A DNA stretch of 64,000 bases. Source: Ruminococcus difficilis. GTDB taxonomy: Bacteria > Bacillota_A > Clostridia > Oscillospirales > Acutalibacteraceae. Below the pieces are notes generated by a model, which was not told the origin of the DNA, made no database searches, and saw only the letters and a program-made list of their open reading frames with translations. The position numbers and the translations under genes were made by a program. The stretch lies in contig NZ_JAEQMG010000041.1 of the NCBI RefSeq assembly GCF_016680995.1, forward strand, positions 112,110-176,109. Direction: 5' to 3'. The stretch's first letter is position 1, and every line of letters starts with the position of its first letter. Below are positions 36,467 to 46,833 of this stretch, in pieces.

Positions 36467-37832
36467 AATAATACTGATCAAGCATACTGTCATCTACTCT
36501 GTCAAGCTCCTCGCGGGGGAGGGTGGAGAGCAGCTTCCAGCCGAGATCCAGGCTCTGGTCGATGCTGCGGTTCTCGGTGAAGCCCTGATTAACAAAGGTG
36601 TTCTCGAACTGTCTGCCGAATTCGATATACTTCTTGTCGGTGTCGGAGAGTTCCTCCTCACCGATGACGGAGGCGAGAGATCGCGCGTCGATGACCTTCG
36701 CGTAGCTGGCGAAGAGCTGATTGCTCAGCGGCGCGTGGTCGGCTCTGGTATAGCCGTCGCCGATACCGTCCTTCATCAGTCGCGAAAGCGACGGCAGGAC
36801 GTTGACGGGCGGATAGATGCCCTGCGCCTGCAGGCTTCTGTCCAGTACGATCTGACCCTCGGTGATGTAACCGGTCAAGTCGGGCACGGGATGGGTGATA
36901 TCGTCGTTGGGCATGGTCAAAATCGGGATCTGGGTCACGGAGCCTGTCGAGCCCTTGATCATACCGGCTCTCTCATACATTGACGCGAGGTCGCTGTACA
37001 GATAACCGGGGTAGCCCTTACGTCCGGGGATCTCACCCTTGGATGATGAGAATTCACGCAGTGCCTCGGCATAAGAGGTCATGTCCGTCATGATGACGAG
37101 GATGTGCATATTCAGCTCAAAGGCGAGGTATTCCGCGATCGTCAGCGCACAGCGCGGGGTAAGGGTACGCTCGATGATCGGATCATTTGATAAATTGAGG
37201 AGCATAGTAACGTGCTGCATAACGCCCGCTTGCTCAAAGCTGCTGCGGAAGTATTCCGCGACGTCGTTCTTGACGCCCATCGCGGCGAATACGACGCCGA
37301 AGTTGCTCTCATCCGCGCCGGTGATCTTCGCCTGACGGACGATCTGAACCGCCAGCTCATTATGCTTCATACCGGAACCCGAGAAGATCGGCAGCTTCTG
37401 ACCGCGGATCAGGGTAGAGAGCGTGTCAATGCTGGAGATACCGGTGTTGATGTAGTTTCTCGGATACACGCGCGATACGGGATTGATCGCGGTGCCGTTG
37501 ATATCGCGGCGGGTCTCGGGATAGATGGGACCCAGTCCGTCGATCGGTCTGCCCGCGCCGTCGAGGATACGTCCGACGATCTCGGGAGAAAGGGGCATTT
37601 CCATCGGTCTGCCGGTCAGGATGGTGGCGGTGTTTTCCAGAGAGATATTCGAGGTGCCCTCAAAGACCTGCACCACGATCCGCTCACCCTCGATCTGCAC
37701 GACACGACCCTGTCGGGCGGTGCCGTCAGCGAGCTTGATGGTGACGATTTCTTCATAAGAAGCGCCCTTTACGCCGTCGAGCACGACCAGAGAACCGTTG
37801 ATCTCAGACACGCCGACATATTCGATAATCAT
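36459..37832 (-). CDS. atpB: V-type ATP synthase subunit B
   Basis: Non-catalytic nucleotide-binding subunit of the V1 head (457 aa). It has [15 protein letters not shown], a variant P-loop region [17 protein letters not shown] without the Walker lysine, and [16 protein letters not shown], all typical of B. It follows atpA with a 15-base gap. The C-terminus is YYSG and the stop is inside a repeat heptamer. Confidence 0.96.
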   Translation of the reverse strand: MIIEYVGVSEINGSLVVLDGVKGASYEEIVTIKLADGTARQGRVVQIEGERIVVQVFEGTSNISLENTATILTGRPMEMPLSPEIVGRILDGAGRPIDGLGPIYPETRRDINGTAINPVSRVYPRNYINTGISSIDTLSTLIRGQKLPIFSGSGMKHNELAVQIVRQAKITGADESNFGVVFAAMGVKNDVAEYFRSSFEQAGVMQHVTMLLNLSNDPIIERTLTPRCALTIAEYLAFELNMHILVIMTDMTSYAEALREFSSSKGEIPGRKGYPGYLYSDLASMYERAGMIKGSTGSVTQIPILTMPNDDITHPVPDLTGYITEGQIVLDRSLQAQGIYPPVNVLPSLSRLMKDGIGDGYTRADHAPLSNQLFASYAKVIDARSLASVIGEEELSDTDKKYIEFGRQFENTFVNQGFTENRSIDQSLDLGWKLLSTLPREELDRVDDSMLDQYYSG

Positions 37833-37847
37833 AAGATACAGTCCTCC

Positions 37848-39599
37848 TCACCGTAAAACGGCGTTTATTTTTTCATCGATATCCCTGATATACTCGTCGA
37901 ACATCTCGAGGTGATCGTTGGGGATATCGTACTTGATCTTGGTGACCTTTTCAAAAAGTCCCTGCTCACGGATGCGGCTGATCGGGATATTCTCCGCGAC
38001 CACCGCCTTACTGCGCTCGTACAGGTGCAAGATCACCTGCATCATACGCTTCTGCTTTTCGAGCGGAACATAGGTGTCATCCTTATGGAACGCGTTTTGC
38101 TGTAAGAAGCCGACGCGGATGATCTTCGCGATCTCGATGATCAGCTTCTGGTCGTCGGGCAGAACGTCGGAGCCGATGAGCTTGACGATCTCCATCAGGC
38201 GATTCTCCTCCTGCAATAACGCGGTAATGCTCGTGCGATAATCGATAAAATCCTTACCGCAGTTTTCCGCATACCACGGATCGAGGTCGGTAAAGTATTC
38301 GCTGTAGCTGTCGTTCCAGTTGATGGCGGGGTAGTGTCTGGCGTAGGCAAGGCTCTTGTCGAGCGCCCAGAAACAGCGGGTAAAGCGCTTGGTGTTCTGG
38401 GTAACAGGCTCGGAGAAGTCCGATCCCTGCGGCGATACCGCGCCGATGATGGTGACGGAGCCTTGGTTGCCGCTGAGCACATCCGCTCTGCCGCCTCTCT
38501 CGTAGAACTCGGACAGTCGTGAGGGCAGATATGCCGGGAAGCCTTCTTCCGCGGGCATTTCCTCCAGACGTCCGGAGATCTCTCGCAGCGCCTCCGCCCA
38601 GCGGGAGGTGGAATCCGCCATGATCGCGACGTCATAGCCCATATCACGGTAGTATTCCGCGAGGGTGATGCCGGTGTAGATCGAGGCTTCACGCGCCGCA
38701 ACAGGCATGTTGGAGGTGTTGGCGATCAGGGTGGTTCTGTCGGTCATCGGATAACCCGACTTGGGGTCTATCAGTTCCGAGAACTCCTGCAGCACCTGAC
38801 TCATCTCGTTGCCGCGCTCACCGCAGCCGACATAGACGATGATATCCGCGTCGCACCACTTCGCCAGCTGATGCTGGGTCATGGTCTTGCCGGTGCCGAA
38901 GCCGCCGGGGATCGCCGCGGTACCGCCCTTAGAAACAGGGAAGAGGGTATCGATGACGCGCTGTCCGGTGATCAGCGGAACGGTGGGGGTGAGGCGCTCC
39001 TTGACGGGGCGCGGAGTACGGATCGGCCATCTTTGACACAGGGTCAGCTCATGGATGGCGCCGAATTCGTCCTCTATCTTGACGATGGTATCATGCAGTT
39101 TGTACTTGCCGTCGGGCTTTACCTCCGTGACCTTGCCGGAGAGAGTCGGCGGCACCATCATCTTATGCGTAATAATATGGGTTTCGGGAGCGGTGGCGTA
39201 GATCATGCCGCCTTTGAGCACATCGCCGACCTTGACAGTGATGGTGACGTCCCATTCCTTGTCGGGGTCGAGGGGAGATACCGAGGAGCCGCGGCTGATG
39301 AACGCGCCGCAGTCCTTCTCGATCTGCGCGAGCGGTCGCTCGATACCGTCGAAAATGTTGTCGAGGATACCGGGTCCGAGCAGCAGATTCATCCGCGTAT
39401 GGGTGCCCTCAACAGGGTCGCCGGGCATGAGACCGGTGGTCTCCTCATAGCACTGGATCGTGGTATAGGCGGAGGTAATGCCGATGACCTCGCCGACTAA
39501 GCGCTGTTTGCCGACATAGACCATCTCCATCATCGAGAACTCCTTTGCCTCTTTGACGGTGACGACAGGGCCGTTCACGCCGTAAATTACATTAGCCAT
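37848..39599 (-). CDS. atpA: V-type ATP synthase subunit A (catalytic)
   Basis: Catalytic subunit (583 aa) with the Walker A motif [17 protein letters not shown], the non-homologous insert of V-type A subunits (SFMMEM-like N-terminal barrel, [19 protein letters not shown]), and [23 protein letters not shown]. The start at 39599 has AAGGTGG upstream and gives the usual N-terminus [13 protein letters not shown]; a longer reading begins within atpE. Confidence 0.97.
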   Translation of the reverse strand: MANVIYGVNGPVVTVKEAKEFSMMEMVYVGKQRLVGEVIGITSAYTTIQCYEETTGLMPGDPVEGTHTRMNLLLGPGILDNIFDGIERPLAQIEKDCGAFISRGSSVSPLDPDKEWDVTITVKVGDVLKGGMIYATAPETHIITHKMMVPPTLSGKVTEVKPDGKYKLHDTIVKIEDEFGAIHELTLCQRWPIRTPRPVKERLTPTVPLITGQRVIDTLFPVSKGGTAAIPGGFGTGKTMTQHQLAKWCDADIIVYVGCGERGNEMSQVLQEFSELIDPKSGYPMTDRTTLIANTSNMPVAAREASIYTGITLAEYYRDMGYDVAIMADSTSRWAEALREISGRLEEMPAEEGFPAYLPSRLSEFYERGGRADVLSGNQGSVTIIGAVSPQGSDFSEPVTQNTKRFTRCFWALDKSLAYARHYPAINWNDSYSEYFTDLDPWYAENCGKDFIDYRTSITALLQEENRLMEIVKLIGSDVLPDDQKLIIEIAKIIRVGFLQQNAFHKDDTYVPLEKQKRMMQVILHLYERSKAVVAENIPISRIREQGLFEKVTKIKYDIPNDHLEMFDEYIRDIDEKINAVLR

Positions 39600-39601
39600 C
39601 G

Positions 39602-40192
39602 TTACACCACCTTCATTGAACATGTTTCGATGAACCACACGCGCTGTTCCTCCAAGCGGGAATCCAGCGTGTCGTCCATCAATATTCCCAGTTCGGGACA
39701 ATTCGCCTTGACGCCGCCGATCAGGATATGGGGATCCGCGGTGATCTGAGCGTCGGGAAAGACGTCTGCGATCAAGCCGCGTTTATCCTCGTCAGACGGA
39801 GCGATCGCGATATCACACCGCGCCGTGCCGCATTTGACCTTGATCTCCGCCAAAGAACGTCCGAGAAAACGGTTGTAATCGTCCGTTTTGGTGAAGGCGA
39901 CCAGTTTTTGCTTCGCTTCGTCAAAGACCTTGTCGGCAAGCGTCTGACGCTCTATGAACAGCTCGTTGCGCAGGGCAAGCTCCTTCTTCGCGAGGTCGTT
40001 GACGATCACCGCCTTGCGGCGCGAGATATCCTCGCGGATCAGGTCATAAGCGTCCTGCAAGCCCTGTTCCGTCGCCTGTTCGATTTTGGTATTTTTATAA
40101 TCCTCGATCTCCTGCGTGATCTGCGCCTTCTGCTGTTCGGCGTATTTGTTGATCGCGTCAAGAAACTTGGATTCTTTTGTCTTTTCGTTCAT
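39602..40192 (-). CDS. atpE: V-type ATP synthase subunit E
   Basis: Peripheral stalk subunit of 196 residues: a long N-terminal coiled coil (KYAEQQKAQITQEIEDYKNTKI) and a C-terminal domain ending GGVKANCPELGILMDDTLDSRLEE, which fits the family. Two bases from atpA, but 415 bases, including an R2 element, from atpF. Confidence 0.88.
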   Translation of the reverse strand: MNEKTKESKFLDAINKYAEQQKAQITQEIEDYKNTKIEQATEQGLQDAYDLIREDISRRKAVIVNDLAKKELALRNELFIERQTLADKVFDEAKQKLVAFTKTDDYNRFLGRSLAEIKVKCGTARCDIAIAPSDEDKRGLIADVFPDAQITADPHILIGGVKANCPELGILMDDTLDSRLEEQRVWFIETCSMKVV

Positions 40193-40283
40193 AATATTCC
40201 TCTAAGGTAGGGCGGGGGTTTACTCCCGCCGATAATTATCCTTTTGCAGTCGTTTTCATGCGGAGCATGACAAACCATATGAT

Positions 40284-40602
40284 AGCCTTCCCCTTGGGGT
40301 ACCCCCGTTGGGGGAATGTCCGCAAAGCGGACAAGGGGGGAGCCGCTTCCGGCGAGGGGAAGGTGTCACCGGAGGTGACGGATGAGGGGATAACCTTTCC
40401 TGACCATGTCGGACTCGGTGAGGCTGAATGTGTACCGAGAATGATGGAAGTGTCTCGTCCTCTTTGTTAAGATGATCTTTCGGATAAGTCAGCCCCTCAT
40501 CCGACCAATTTGCGTAGGGCAAATTGCCCACCTTCCCCCCGAGGGGAAGGCTTTTTGATTCTGCTACACGTCACAGTGTCACAGAAAAAGGCGCACGCGC
40601 CC
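40284..40602. repeat. CCTTCCCC-type inverted-repeat element (R2), copy 2, with terminator-like end
   Basis: Same ends and inner layer as copy 1; a stretch of extra palindromes (CCCCCGTTGGGGG, GTCCGCAAAGCGGAC, GCCGCTTCCGGC) is inserted after the left end. At 40581-40602, on the minus strand, GGGCGC..GCGCC is followed by TTTTTCTG, which looks like an intrinsic terminator right after atpF. It sits inside the V-ATPase operon (gap 40193-40607). Confidence 0.8.
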
Positions 40603-40607
40603 ACACG

Positions 40608-40919
40608 TCATTTCATCTCCACGCCGATGGCGTCCTTGACATACTTTGAGATACTGTCCTTGGTCTGGCCGTTGCCGTGGCGGTCGGGGATCTCAATGAT
40701 CAAGGGCTTCGGGCAGTTGAGCTTGATGTCATACACCGTTTCCCTGACCAGATTAAGCAGGGTAGAGGTCATCAGAATGACCGCGATATCGTCCTGCTGC
40801 ATGAGCTCCTTGAGCTTCTCTCTGACCTCATGCTCCTGATGGATCACTACGCCCTCCACACCGGACATGCGCATTCCCATCAGGGTGTCGTCGTTATCGC
40901 TTAACAGATACATCCTCAT
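40608..40919 (-). CDS. atpF: V-type ATP synthase subunit F
   Basis: A 103-residue subunit, part of the central stalk. LLSDNDDTLMGMRMSGVEGVV matches the usual start of subunit F (DxDTxxGFRLAGV), and the C-terminal IEIPDRHG region fits. Four bases separate it from the K gene. It is the last gene before the R2 element. Confidence 0.9.
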   Translation of the reverse strand: MRMYLLSDNDDTLMGMRMSGVEGVVIHQEHEVREKLKELMQQDDIAVILMTSTLLNLVRETVYDIKLNCPKPLIIEIPDRHGNGQTKDSISKYVKDAIGVEMK

Positions 40920-40923
40920 GGTA

Positions 40924-41349
40924 TCAGAGGCTCGAGATGATCATGATGGAGATCAGCATACCGTACAGCGCGCAGCCTTCACCGAGCGCGACGAAGATAA
41001 TCGACTTACCGAAGTTCTTGGGATCCTCGGAAGTAGCGCCGATTGCCGCGGGCGCGGAGCCGCCGACAGCGATACCGCCGCCGATACAGGAAAGACCGGT
41101 GGACAGGCCTGCCGAGATATAGCCCAGACCCTTTGAGGAAGAAGCCGCAGCCTCTACCGCGGTGGAAGCGTCAGCCGCGTGAGCGACCAGCGGAGTGATC
41201 AGGCAGAATGCCGATACCGCAAGGAAGGAGAAGATCTGGGTCAATACGGCGCGCTTGGGGCTTTTGCCGTTCTTGAAGGAACGGATACAAAGCAGTACGG
41301 AAATCACAAGAAAAGCGGCGGGAATAAACATCAATAAATACTGTAACAT
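40924..41349 (-). CDS. atpK: V-type ATP synthase subunit K (rotor ring)
   Basis: A 141-residue proteolipid. The last two helices form one hairpin (AGLSTGLSCIGGGIAVGGSAP and KSIIFVALGEGCALYGMLISIM), with the ion-binding Glu in ALGEG. An N-terminal part holds another hydrophobic segment and a possible signal-like site (TPLVAHAADAS), so it is longer than a bare c-subunit. The start at 41349 has GGAGG eight bases upstream. Whether it pumps H+ or Na+ cannot be decided by eye. Confidence 0.9.
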   Translation of the reverse strand: MLQYLLMFIPAAFLVISVLLCIRSFKNGKSPKRAVLTQIFSFLAVSAFCLITPLVAHAADASTAVEAAASSSKGLGYISAGLSTGLSCIGGGIAVGGSAPAAIGATSEDPKNFGKSIIFVALGEGCALYGMLISIMIISSL

Positions 41350-41427
41350 GGGTTGTACCTCCAAATTAAATTTAATGATAAGTTCGCAAAATCAGACAAG
41401 CGAAGAATAGGAAATGATGCGGTTATA

Positions 41428-43368
41428 TTATGACAAATTCTTCACATTGACCGGCTCATATTTTCTGCCGTCGCCGATATAGAATCTGCTGAACATCTCG
41501 TAGTATTCGAGTCGGAGCACCTGGATGCCGACGAGCAGTGCCTCGAGCGCCATGACCAGAACGTTGCCCAAGATGATGGTGATGGTGGATCCGACGGGTC
41601 CGAACATCCCCGCCATGACGAATACGACCTCCATCATACCGGCATGTACCAGCACGAACGCGCCGACTCTCAAAAAGCTCATCGTGTTGGTCACGTAGCT
41701 GAGCAGTACCTCGAACATCTCGAAGAAGTTGTCCACAAAGAACGACCCGAAGCCGCCCTCAAAGAGCTTTTTCTCTCCGCGGAGCTTCTTGGATAAGGGC
41801 TCCCGCAGAAAGATCAGGATCAGCGGCAGGACGATCAGTCCGATGATATAGGGGGTCGTCATGATGTTGACGCCCAAGAGCAGTGTGCAGACCAGTCCCG
41901 CGACCAGCGCGGTGTAGAACACCAGTCCGCTCACGCCGTTCACGCCGAACAGCGCTCCTCCGATATCCTTGCGTTTCAGACACGAAATGATGTTGAGGAT
42001 CATAGCGATCATCAACAGCACCACGCCGATCCCGACCGCGCCGAAGATCAGCATCTTGGTCGTCTCGCCCTCCATCACGTGGATGGGTTTATCCTTCAGC
42101 CCGAACAGCGCTTTGTACACCGGCGTGAGCAATTCTTCAAAGCCGAATACCGAGCCGAAGATGAAGCCGAAGATCGTCGAGCAGATCGAACAGGGGATCA
42201 GCAGCGCTCCCAGCGGCATCTTCTTGACCTTGAGCATGATGATCGCGGCGATCAGCAGCATGATGCCCTGACCGACGTCGGCGAACATGATACCGAACAG
42301 CAGGGTATAGGTGATCGCGATAAAGCCCGATGGGTCGATCTCCTGTGAGTTCGGCAGTCCGTACATCTCGGTGTAGTACTCGAACGGCCGGAAGAAGAAC
42401 GGGTTTTTGAGCTTGACCGGCGGTGAGTGCTTGATCTCATCCTTCGCGTTGGTGAAGGTCACCTCCACGCTTTCGATCGCGGAGAGCAGGTTCTCGACCT
42501 GACCCTCATATTCCGCCGGGATCCATCCGACCAGCACAAAGCTCTTGCGGTATTTGCAGGCGTGCGTCTTGATGGACAGATACGCGTGATGTCGGCACAG
42601 CGAGGTGAAGATCTTATGGATATCATCCGTATGGCGCTTCGCGTAGTCGTCGATCTCCTTGTCGAGCGTCTTTACCTGTGCTTCAAGCTGTGTTTTCAGC
42701 TCCTTCTGCTGTTTGACGTAGTTCGACGGCGTGTCGTGGATATCATCGAGCTCCACCCGCTCAAAATACAGTCGGGAAAAGATCCTGTCGATCTTATCCG
42801 CCTCACTGACCGGAACGACATACACGCCCCAGTAGTACAGATCATCGCGCGAGCAGGGGAAGAATTCGACATACGGATTCTCCTTGTAGTTGTCGAGCTT
42901 GATGTAGCTGTCCTTAGGCAACTTGCCGAAGCGGGTAAAGATATACTCACAGTCGTTGACCTTGTTGATATCCAGCGTCAGATCGACATAGTGTTCCGCC
43001 TTTTCGATATTCTCGGTACAGACGTTGATCTCCCGACGCAGTGTGTCGCGCCTCTCGATCAGCGAACCAAGCTCTCTGGCGGTATCGCCGACAAAGCGGT
43101 TCGCTTCCTCAAAGCCCAGATCCTTTTCTTCGGGAAGATCGACGATCCGGGGTCTGATACCGGCGCCGTTCATCAGCTCCCTGAGCCTTTCGAGCAGCGG
43201 TTCAAATTCATTGGATGCGTTCACGGGGATCATGTTCTCGTTATCCGAGTAGAACTCCGCGGTTTCATCCGGCTGGAAAACGCCCGTCTGACCGAGTGCG
43301 GCGGCGACGTCATCCAGATAGCTCATCAAGCCGATGACGTTGACGAGCTTCATTCTTTCCAATGCCAT
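41428..43368 (-). CDS. atpI: V-type ATP synthase subunit I (a)
   Basis: The 646-residue stator and ion channel subunit. The N-terminal half is soluble with coiled coils; the C-terminal half has seven or eight helices, including ITYTLLFGIMFADVGQGIML, the family signature, and the Arg-bearing helices near the end. Transcribed between the C and K genes. Confidence 0.95.
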   Translation of the reverse strand: MALERMKLVNVIGLMSYLDDVAAALGQTGVFQPDETAEFYSDNENMIPVNASNEFEPLLERLRELMNGAGIRPRIVDLPEEKDLGFEEANRFVGDTARELGSLIERRDTLRREINVCTENIEKAEHYVDLTLDINKVNDCEYIFTRFGKLPKDSYIKLDNYKENPYVEFFPCSRDDLYYWGVYVVPVSEADKIDRIFSRLYFERVELDDIHDTPSNYVKQQKELKTQLEAQVKTLDKEIDDYAKRHTDDIHKIFTSLCRHHAYLSIKTHACKYRKSFVLVGWIPAEYEGQVENLLSAIESVEVTFTNAKDEIKHSPPVKLKNPFFFRPFEYYTEMYGLPNSQEIDPSGFIAITYTLLFGIMFADVGQGIMLLIAAIIMLKVKKMPLGALLIPCSICSTIFGFIFGSVFGFEELLTPVYKALFGLKDKPIHVMEGETTKMLIFGAVGIGVVLLMIAMILNIISCLKRKDIGGALFGVNGVSGLVFYTALVAGLVCTLLLGVNIMTTPYIIGLIVLPLILIFLREPLSKKLRGEKKLFEGGFGSFFVDNFFEMFEVLLSYVTNTMSFLRVGAFVLVHAGMMEVVFVMAGMFGPVGSTITIILGNVLVMALEALLVGIQVLRLEYYEMFSRFYIGDGRKYEPVNVKNLS

Positions 43369-43383
43369 ATTTTCACCTCAACT

Positions 43384-44409
43384 TTACAGGATGAGTATTT
43401 CTAAGATTTTATCCGGCTCGATCTGATACCGAACGCCCTCCACGACAGCGATCACGTTGTTGAGCTCCGTCAGGGATACGATGCGATAGGCGAGGAGCAC
43501 GATCTCGGGATTGGTGGAAAAGTACAGCTGCCGACGGCACATCTCAAAGCTGCCCTGTACCGCCATCTCGCTGTCCGCGTCGATGGTTTTTGCCTTTTTG
43601 CCGACGCCGGTGCGCTTGAGCTCCTCGCGGATCTCCTCATATTCTTCCTTGGATAAGATCCTGTCAAGATTCTTGCCCATGAGCTTGCCGTATCGCAGCA
43701 GATGCTTTCTAATCTCATCATTGCTCAGATGATAATTCTTTTTGAGTCGGATGATACGGGAGTAGTTCTGGTAATCGGACAGGGTGTCGAACAGCTTGAT
43801 CAGTTCATTCCTGTCCTTTTTATTTTTGATCGATCCGATATCGGTATAGAGCTGATCGAGATTATCGTTCTCCAACGCGTCCTCGATGGCGGCAAGATCA
43901 TAATCGCCGTTCTCATCGGGCGGGAACTGCCGCAGGATATCCGCGTAGTCGGTGCGCTCCAATACGCTCACCAGTTCCTTGTGGCTGTGGATGGAAGAGA
44001 GCTTCTCCAGCGCGATATCCGTATGCTGTGTAAAATACAGCGGCAGAGAGAAGAGGTATTCCCTCGGACGTCCGATGGACAGCAGCGTGATGAACTTCAT
44101 CAGCTCCGATATCTCCGTGCTTCGCAGGATGTATTTCGTCACGGGCGTATCGCCCTGATTGTACTTGCACAGCGTCAAAAGCTCCTCAAACTGCCTTTCA
44201 CGAATGAGCTGTTCGAGGTTGCCGCGGTGGATATCGTTACTGACCTTATCGAGAAACACCTGATAATGAGTGTAGGATTTGAGATATTGCACCACGTCGC
44301 CGACGGATTCGCATTTGACCATCGCGCGATAGTCCTTGTCCGTCAGGCGCTTGCCGTATTTGGTTTTGATCTTCGCGATAATCGCGGAGGCGGGATTAAT
44401 GATTGCCAT
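43384..44409 (-). CDS. atpC: V-type ATP synthase subunit C (d)
   Basis: A 341-residue socket subunit that links the central stalk to the rotor ring. Begins NPASAIIAKIKTKYGKRLTDKDYRAM, continues VVQYLKSYTHYQ and ends EILIL. The start at 44409 has AAAGGTGG upstream; an upstream ATG at 44463 lacks one. Confidence 0.9.
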   Translation of the reverse strand: MAIINPASAIIAKIKTKYGKRLTDKDYRAMVKCESVGDVVQYLKSYTHYQVFLDKVSNDIHRGNLEQLIRERQFEELLTLCKYNQGDTPVTKYILRSTEISELMKFITLLSIGRPREYLFSLPLYFTQHTDIALEKLSSIHSHKELVSVLERTDYADILRQFPPDENGDYDLAAIEDALENDNLDQLYTDIGSIKNKKDRNELIKLFDTLSDYQNYSRIIRLKKNYHLSNDEIRKHLLRYGKLMGKNLDRILSKEEYEEIREELKRTGVGKKAKTIDADSEMAVQGSFEMCRRQLYFSTNPEIVLLAYRIVSLTELNNVIAVVEGVRYQIEPDKILEILIL

Positions 44410-44467
44410 GCACTCACCACCTTTCTGTGTTGATAAAAGCACTAAAGCAGGACTGTATATCAAATTA

Positions 44468-44515
44468 TCATTGCGAGGCTCTTGACACGCGTGTCAGGGC
44501 TGTGGCAATCTCAAC
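44468..44515. repeat. Short palindromic repeat (R3), copy 2
   Basis: CATTGCGAGGCTCTTGACACGCG and its paired arm GCTGTGGCAATCTCAAC. It resembles the copy at 23413 and lies between the C and H genes of the V-ATPase operon. Confidence 0.7.
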
Positions 44516-44525
44516 TGATATCCTG

Positions 44526-44834
44526 TCACGCCAATGCGCGCTTTACGATCTCATCGACCCAACTGTCCTTGTTCTGCTCATACAGCCGGTTCATTTCCTG
44601 CTTCATGTCTTGCTGATGCTGTTTTGCCTGCGCGTATCTCTTTTCGGCGTTCTCACGATCGACCGCGATATTCTTCTCGACGCGATCCTTCGCGCGGACG
44701 ATATAATCGTTGTAGATCTGTTCCTTGAGCTGTTCGACTTCCGCCTCGCTCTTGATCTTTTCATCCTTCGCCTGTTGTTCGATTTTACGCGCCTGTTCAT
44801 CCATTTTGATGATGCGCTTCAATAGATCCTGCAT
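44526..44834 (-). CDS. V-ATPase-associated coiled-coil protein (subunit G/H type)
   Basis: A 102-residue, highly charged helical protein: MDEQARKIEQQAKDEKIKSEAEVEQLKEQI then KRYAQAKQHQQDMKQEMNRLYE. The position as first gene of the operon and the coiled coil suit a peripheral stalk subunit partnering subunit E (AtpH/G). Coiled coils are easily matched by chance, so the family call rests mainly on context. Confidence 0.7.
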   Translation of the reverse strand: MQDLLKRIIKMDEQARKIEQQAKDEKIKSEAEVEQLKEQIYNDYIVRAKDRVEKNIAVDRENAEKRYAQAKQHQQDMKQEMNRLYEQNKDSWVDEIVKRALA

Positions 44835-44896
44835 CCATCACACCTCGATCCTTCGATATGAAACCCCGAAAAGACGATTCGGGGCAATAGTAGTTC

Positions 44897-46255
44897 TTAG
44901 TTTTTTAACGACTGTAGGGGAGCGGGCAATCTGCCGCCTAAGTGGATAAAGCCGCTCGGATCGCCCTTGCGCAGCGGCATAACGGGACCCGCGCCCAAAA
45001 GTCCGCCGAAATTGAGTTCATCACCGGCTTTTCTGCCGATGGCGGGGATCACGCGCACGGCGGTGGTCTTGCTGTTCACCATGCCGATCGCCGCTTCATC
45101 CGCAATGATCGCGGAGACGGTCTCGGGAGTCACGTCGCCGGGGATGACCAGCATATCCAGCCCGACGGAGCACACGGCGGTCATCGCCTCGAGCTTGGTG
45201 ATATCAAGCGCGCCCTCTTTGACGGCGTGGATCATGCCCTGATCCTCCGATACGGGGATGAACGCGCCCGACAGTCCGCCGACATGGGACGACGCCATCA
45301 CGCCGCCCTTTTTGACGGCGTCATTGAGCAGCGCCAGCGCCGCGGTGGTACCGTGACAGCCGCAGATCTCGAGGCCCATTTCCTCCAAAATATGCGCGAC
45401 GGAATCGCCGACAGCCGGGGTAGGGGCGAGGGAGAGATCAACGATGCCGAACGGCACGGACAAACGCTCTGACGCTTGCTTCGCGACCAGCTGACCCATA
45501 CGGGTGATCTTGAACGCGGTCTTTTTGACCAGATCCGCGACCTCGGTGATATTCTGACAATCGGCTTTTTCGACCGCGGCGCGTACCACGCCCGGACCCG
45601 ATACGCCGACATTGATGACACAGTCCGCTTCACCGACGCCGTGAAAAGCGCCCGCCATGAAGGGGTTATCCTGCACCGCGTTGCAGAAGGTGACAAGCTT
45701 TGCCGCGCCGATGCAGTTGTTATCGGCGGTCAGCTTGGCGGTATCGACGACGGTCTGACCCATCATCTTCACCGCATCCATATTGATACCGGCTTTGGTG
45801 GAGCCGATGTTGACGGAGGAGCAAACTCTCTCGGTGACGGAAAGCGCCTCCGGAATACTCTCGATCAGCGCGTAATCGCCCGCGGCAAAGCCTTTTTCCA
45901 CCAGCGCGGAATAGCCGCCGATGAAGTTGACGCCGAGGGTATCCGCGGCACGGTCAAGCGCCTTGGCGAATTTCAGGATCTTCTGCGTCTGGCATACGCC
46001 CGCGATCATGGCGATCGGGGTCACGGCGATCCGCTTGTTGATGATCGGGATGCCGTATTCGCGCGAGATATCCTCGCCTGTCCTGACCAGATCCTTCGCG
46101 TACAGACAGATCTTGTCATAGATCTTGTCGCACGCCCTGTCGATCTCGCTGTCTATGCAGTCGATCAGCGAGATCCCCATCGTAATGGTTCTTACGTCGA
46201 GGTGCTCGTTGTCGATCATATTGATGGTTTCTAAGATGTCTTTGGTTTCCAGCAT
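44897..46255 (-). CDS. DUF711 (UPF0210) family protein
   Basis: A 452-residue cytosolic protein with glycine-rich stretches: [72 protein letters not shown] [14 protein letters not shown], and [12 protein letters not shown]. Usually paired with an ACT-domain protein, as here. Reaction unknown; PFL-like folds have been suggested for the family. Confidence 0.88.
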   Translation of the reverse strand: MLETKDILETINMIDNEHLDVRTITMGISLIDCIDSEIDRACDKIYDKICLYAKDLVRTGEDISREYGIPIINKRIAVTPIAMIAGVCQTQKILKFAKALDRAADTLGVNFIGGYSALVEKGFAAGDYALIESIPEALSVTERVCSSVNIGSTKAGINMDAVKMMGQTVVDTAKLTADNNCIGAAKLVTFCNAVQDNPFMAGAFHGVGEADCVINVGVSGPGVVRAAVEKADCQNITEVADLVKKTAFKITRMGQLVAKQASERLSVPFGIVDLSLAPTPAVGDSVAHILEEMGLEICGCHGTTAALALLNDAVKKGGVMASSHVGGLSGAFIPVSEDQGMIHAVKEGALDITKLEAMTAVCSVGLDMLVIPGDVTPETVSAIIADEAAIGMVNSKTTAVRVIPAIGRKAGDELNFGGLLGAGPVMPLRKGDPSGFIHLGGRLPAPLQSLKN

Positions 46256-46263
46256 AGTACACC

Positions 46264-46533
46264 TCAGATCTTGTGCATACTGTTAAAGATATCCTCGTGC
46301 ATCACGTGGATCTTCAGGTTGTTGTCCTCGCCGACCTTCTCCAGATTCTTTTGGAGCTGATCGAAGGCGATGGTCGCCGAGCCGATATCCGCGAGCATGA
46401 TCATCGCGAACATATCCTGCAGCACGCTCTGGGTCACTTCGATGATATTCACGCCGACCTCGGCGCACGCGGTGGACACCTTGCTGAGGATGCCGACGCT
46501 GTCTTTGCCGAGCACCGTGATAACTGCTTTCAT
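46264..46533 (-). CDS. ACT-domain protein (UPF0237)
   Basis: An 89-residue single ACT domain: [27 protein letters not shown] and the second half with [17 protein letters not shown] domains sense amino acids or small molecules. Eight bases separate it from the DUF711 gene, so the pair is an operon and it is probably its regulatory partner. Confidence 0.88.
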   Translation of the reverse strand: MKAVITVLGKDSVGILSKVSTACAEVGVNIIEVTQSVLQDMFAMIMLADIGSATIAFDQLQKNLEKVGEDNNLKIHVMHEDIFNSMHKI

Positions 46534-46699
46534 ATGGTACCTCCAAGGGGGTGGGATCGTATATGAGTGGGGTTTAATCGTTTCTGTCCCGATTTTCGTT
46601 CCTTATTATACTCTTTTTATTCTGCGGTTGATGATTGTTAGGAATTAAAAGATTATAATTTTGTTACTTTTTTGTCAAAAAAAAGAGAGCGCAGAAAAA

Positions 46700-46786
46700 A
46701 GCCTCCCTTTGGTAAAGGGAGGTGCCGAGGTACGAGGCGGAGGGATTGCATTAATTGATCGACCGAAGGGAGATACTTTATTATGA
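46700..46786. repeat. R1-related repeat (CCTCCC variant), copy 11
   Basis: Leader CCTCCCTTTGGTAAAGGGAGG, then GGCGGAGGGATTGCAT and GATCGACCGAAGGGAGATAC. Matches the copy at 27686. Confidence 0.75.
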
Positions 46787-46801
46787 TACTTTACAAACAA
46801 A

Positions 46802-46823
46802 GAGAGCGCATCGCTGCGCTCTC
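46802..46823 (-). terminator. Terminator of galU
   Basis: GAGAGCGCATCGCTGCGCTCTC is a perfect hairpin; on the minus strand it is followed by TTTGTTTG. Confidence 0.75.
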
Positions 46824-46833
46824 CGTATCGTCA

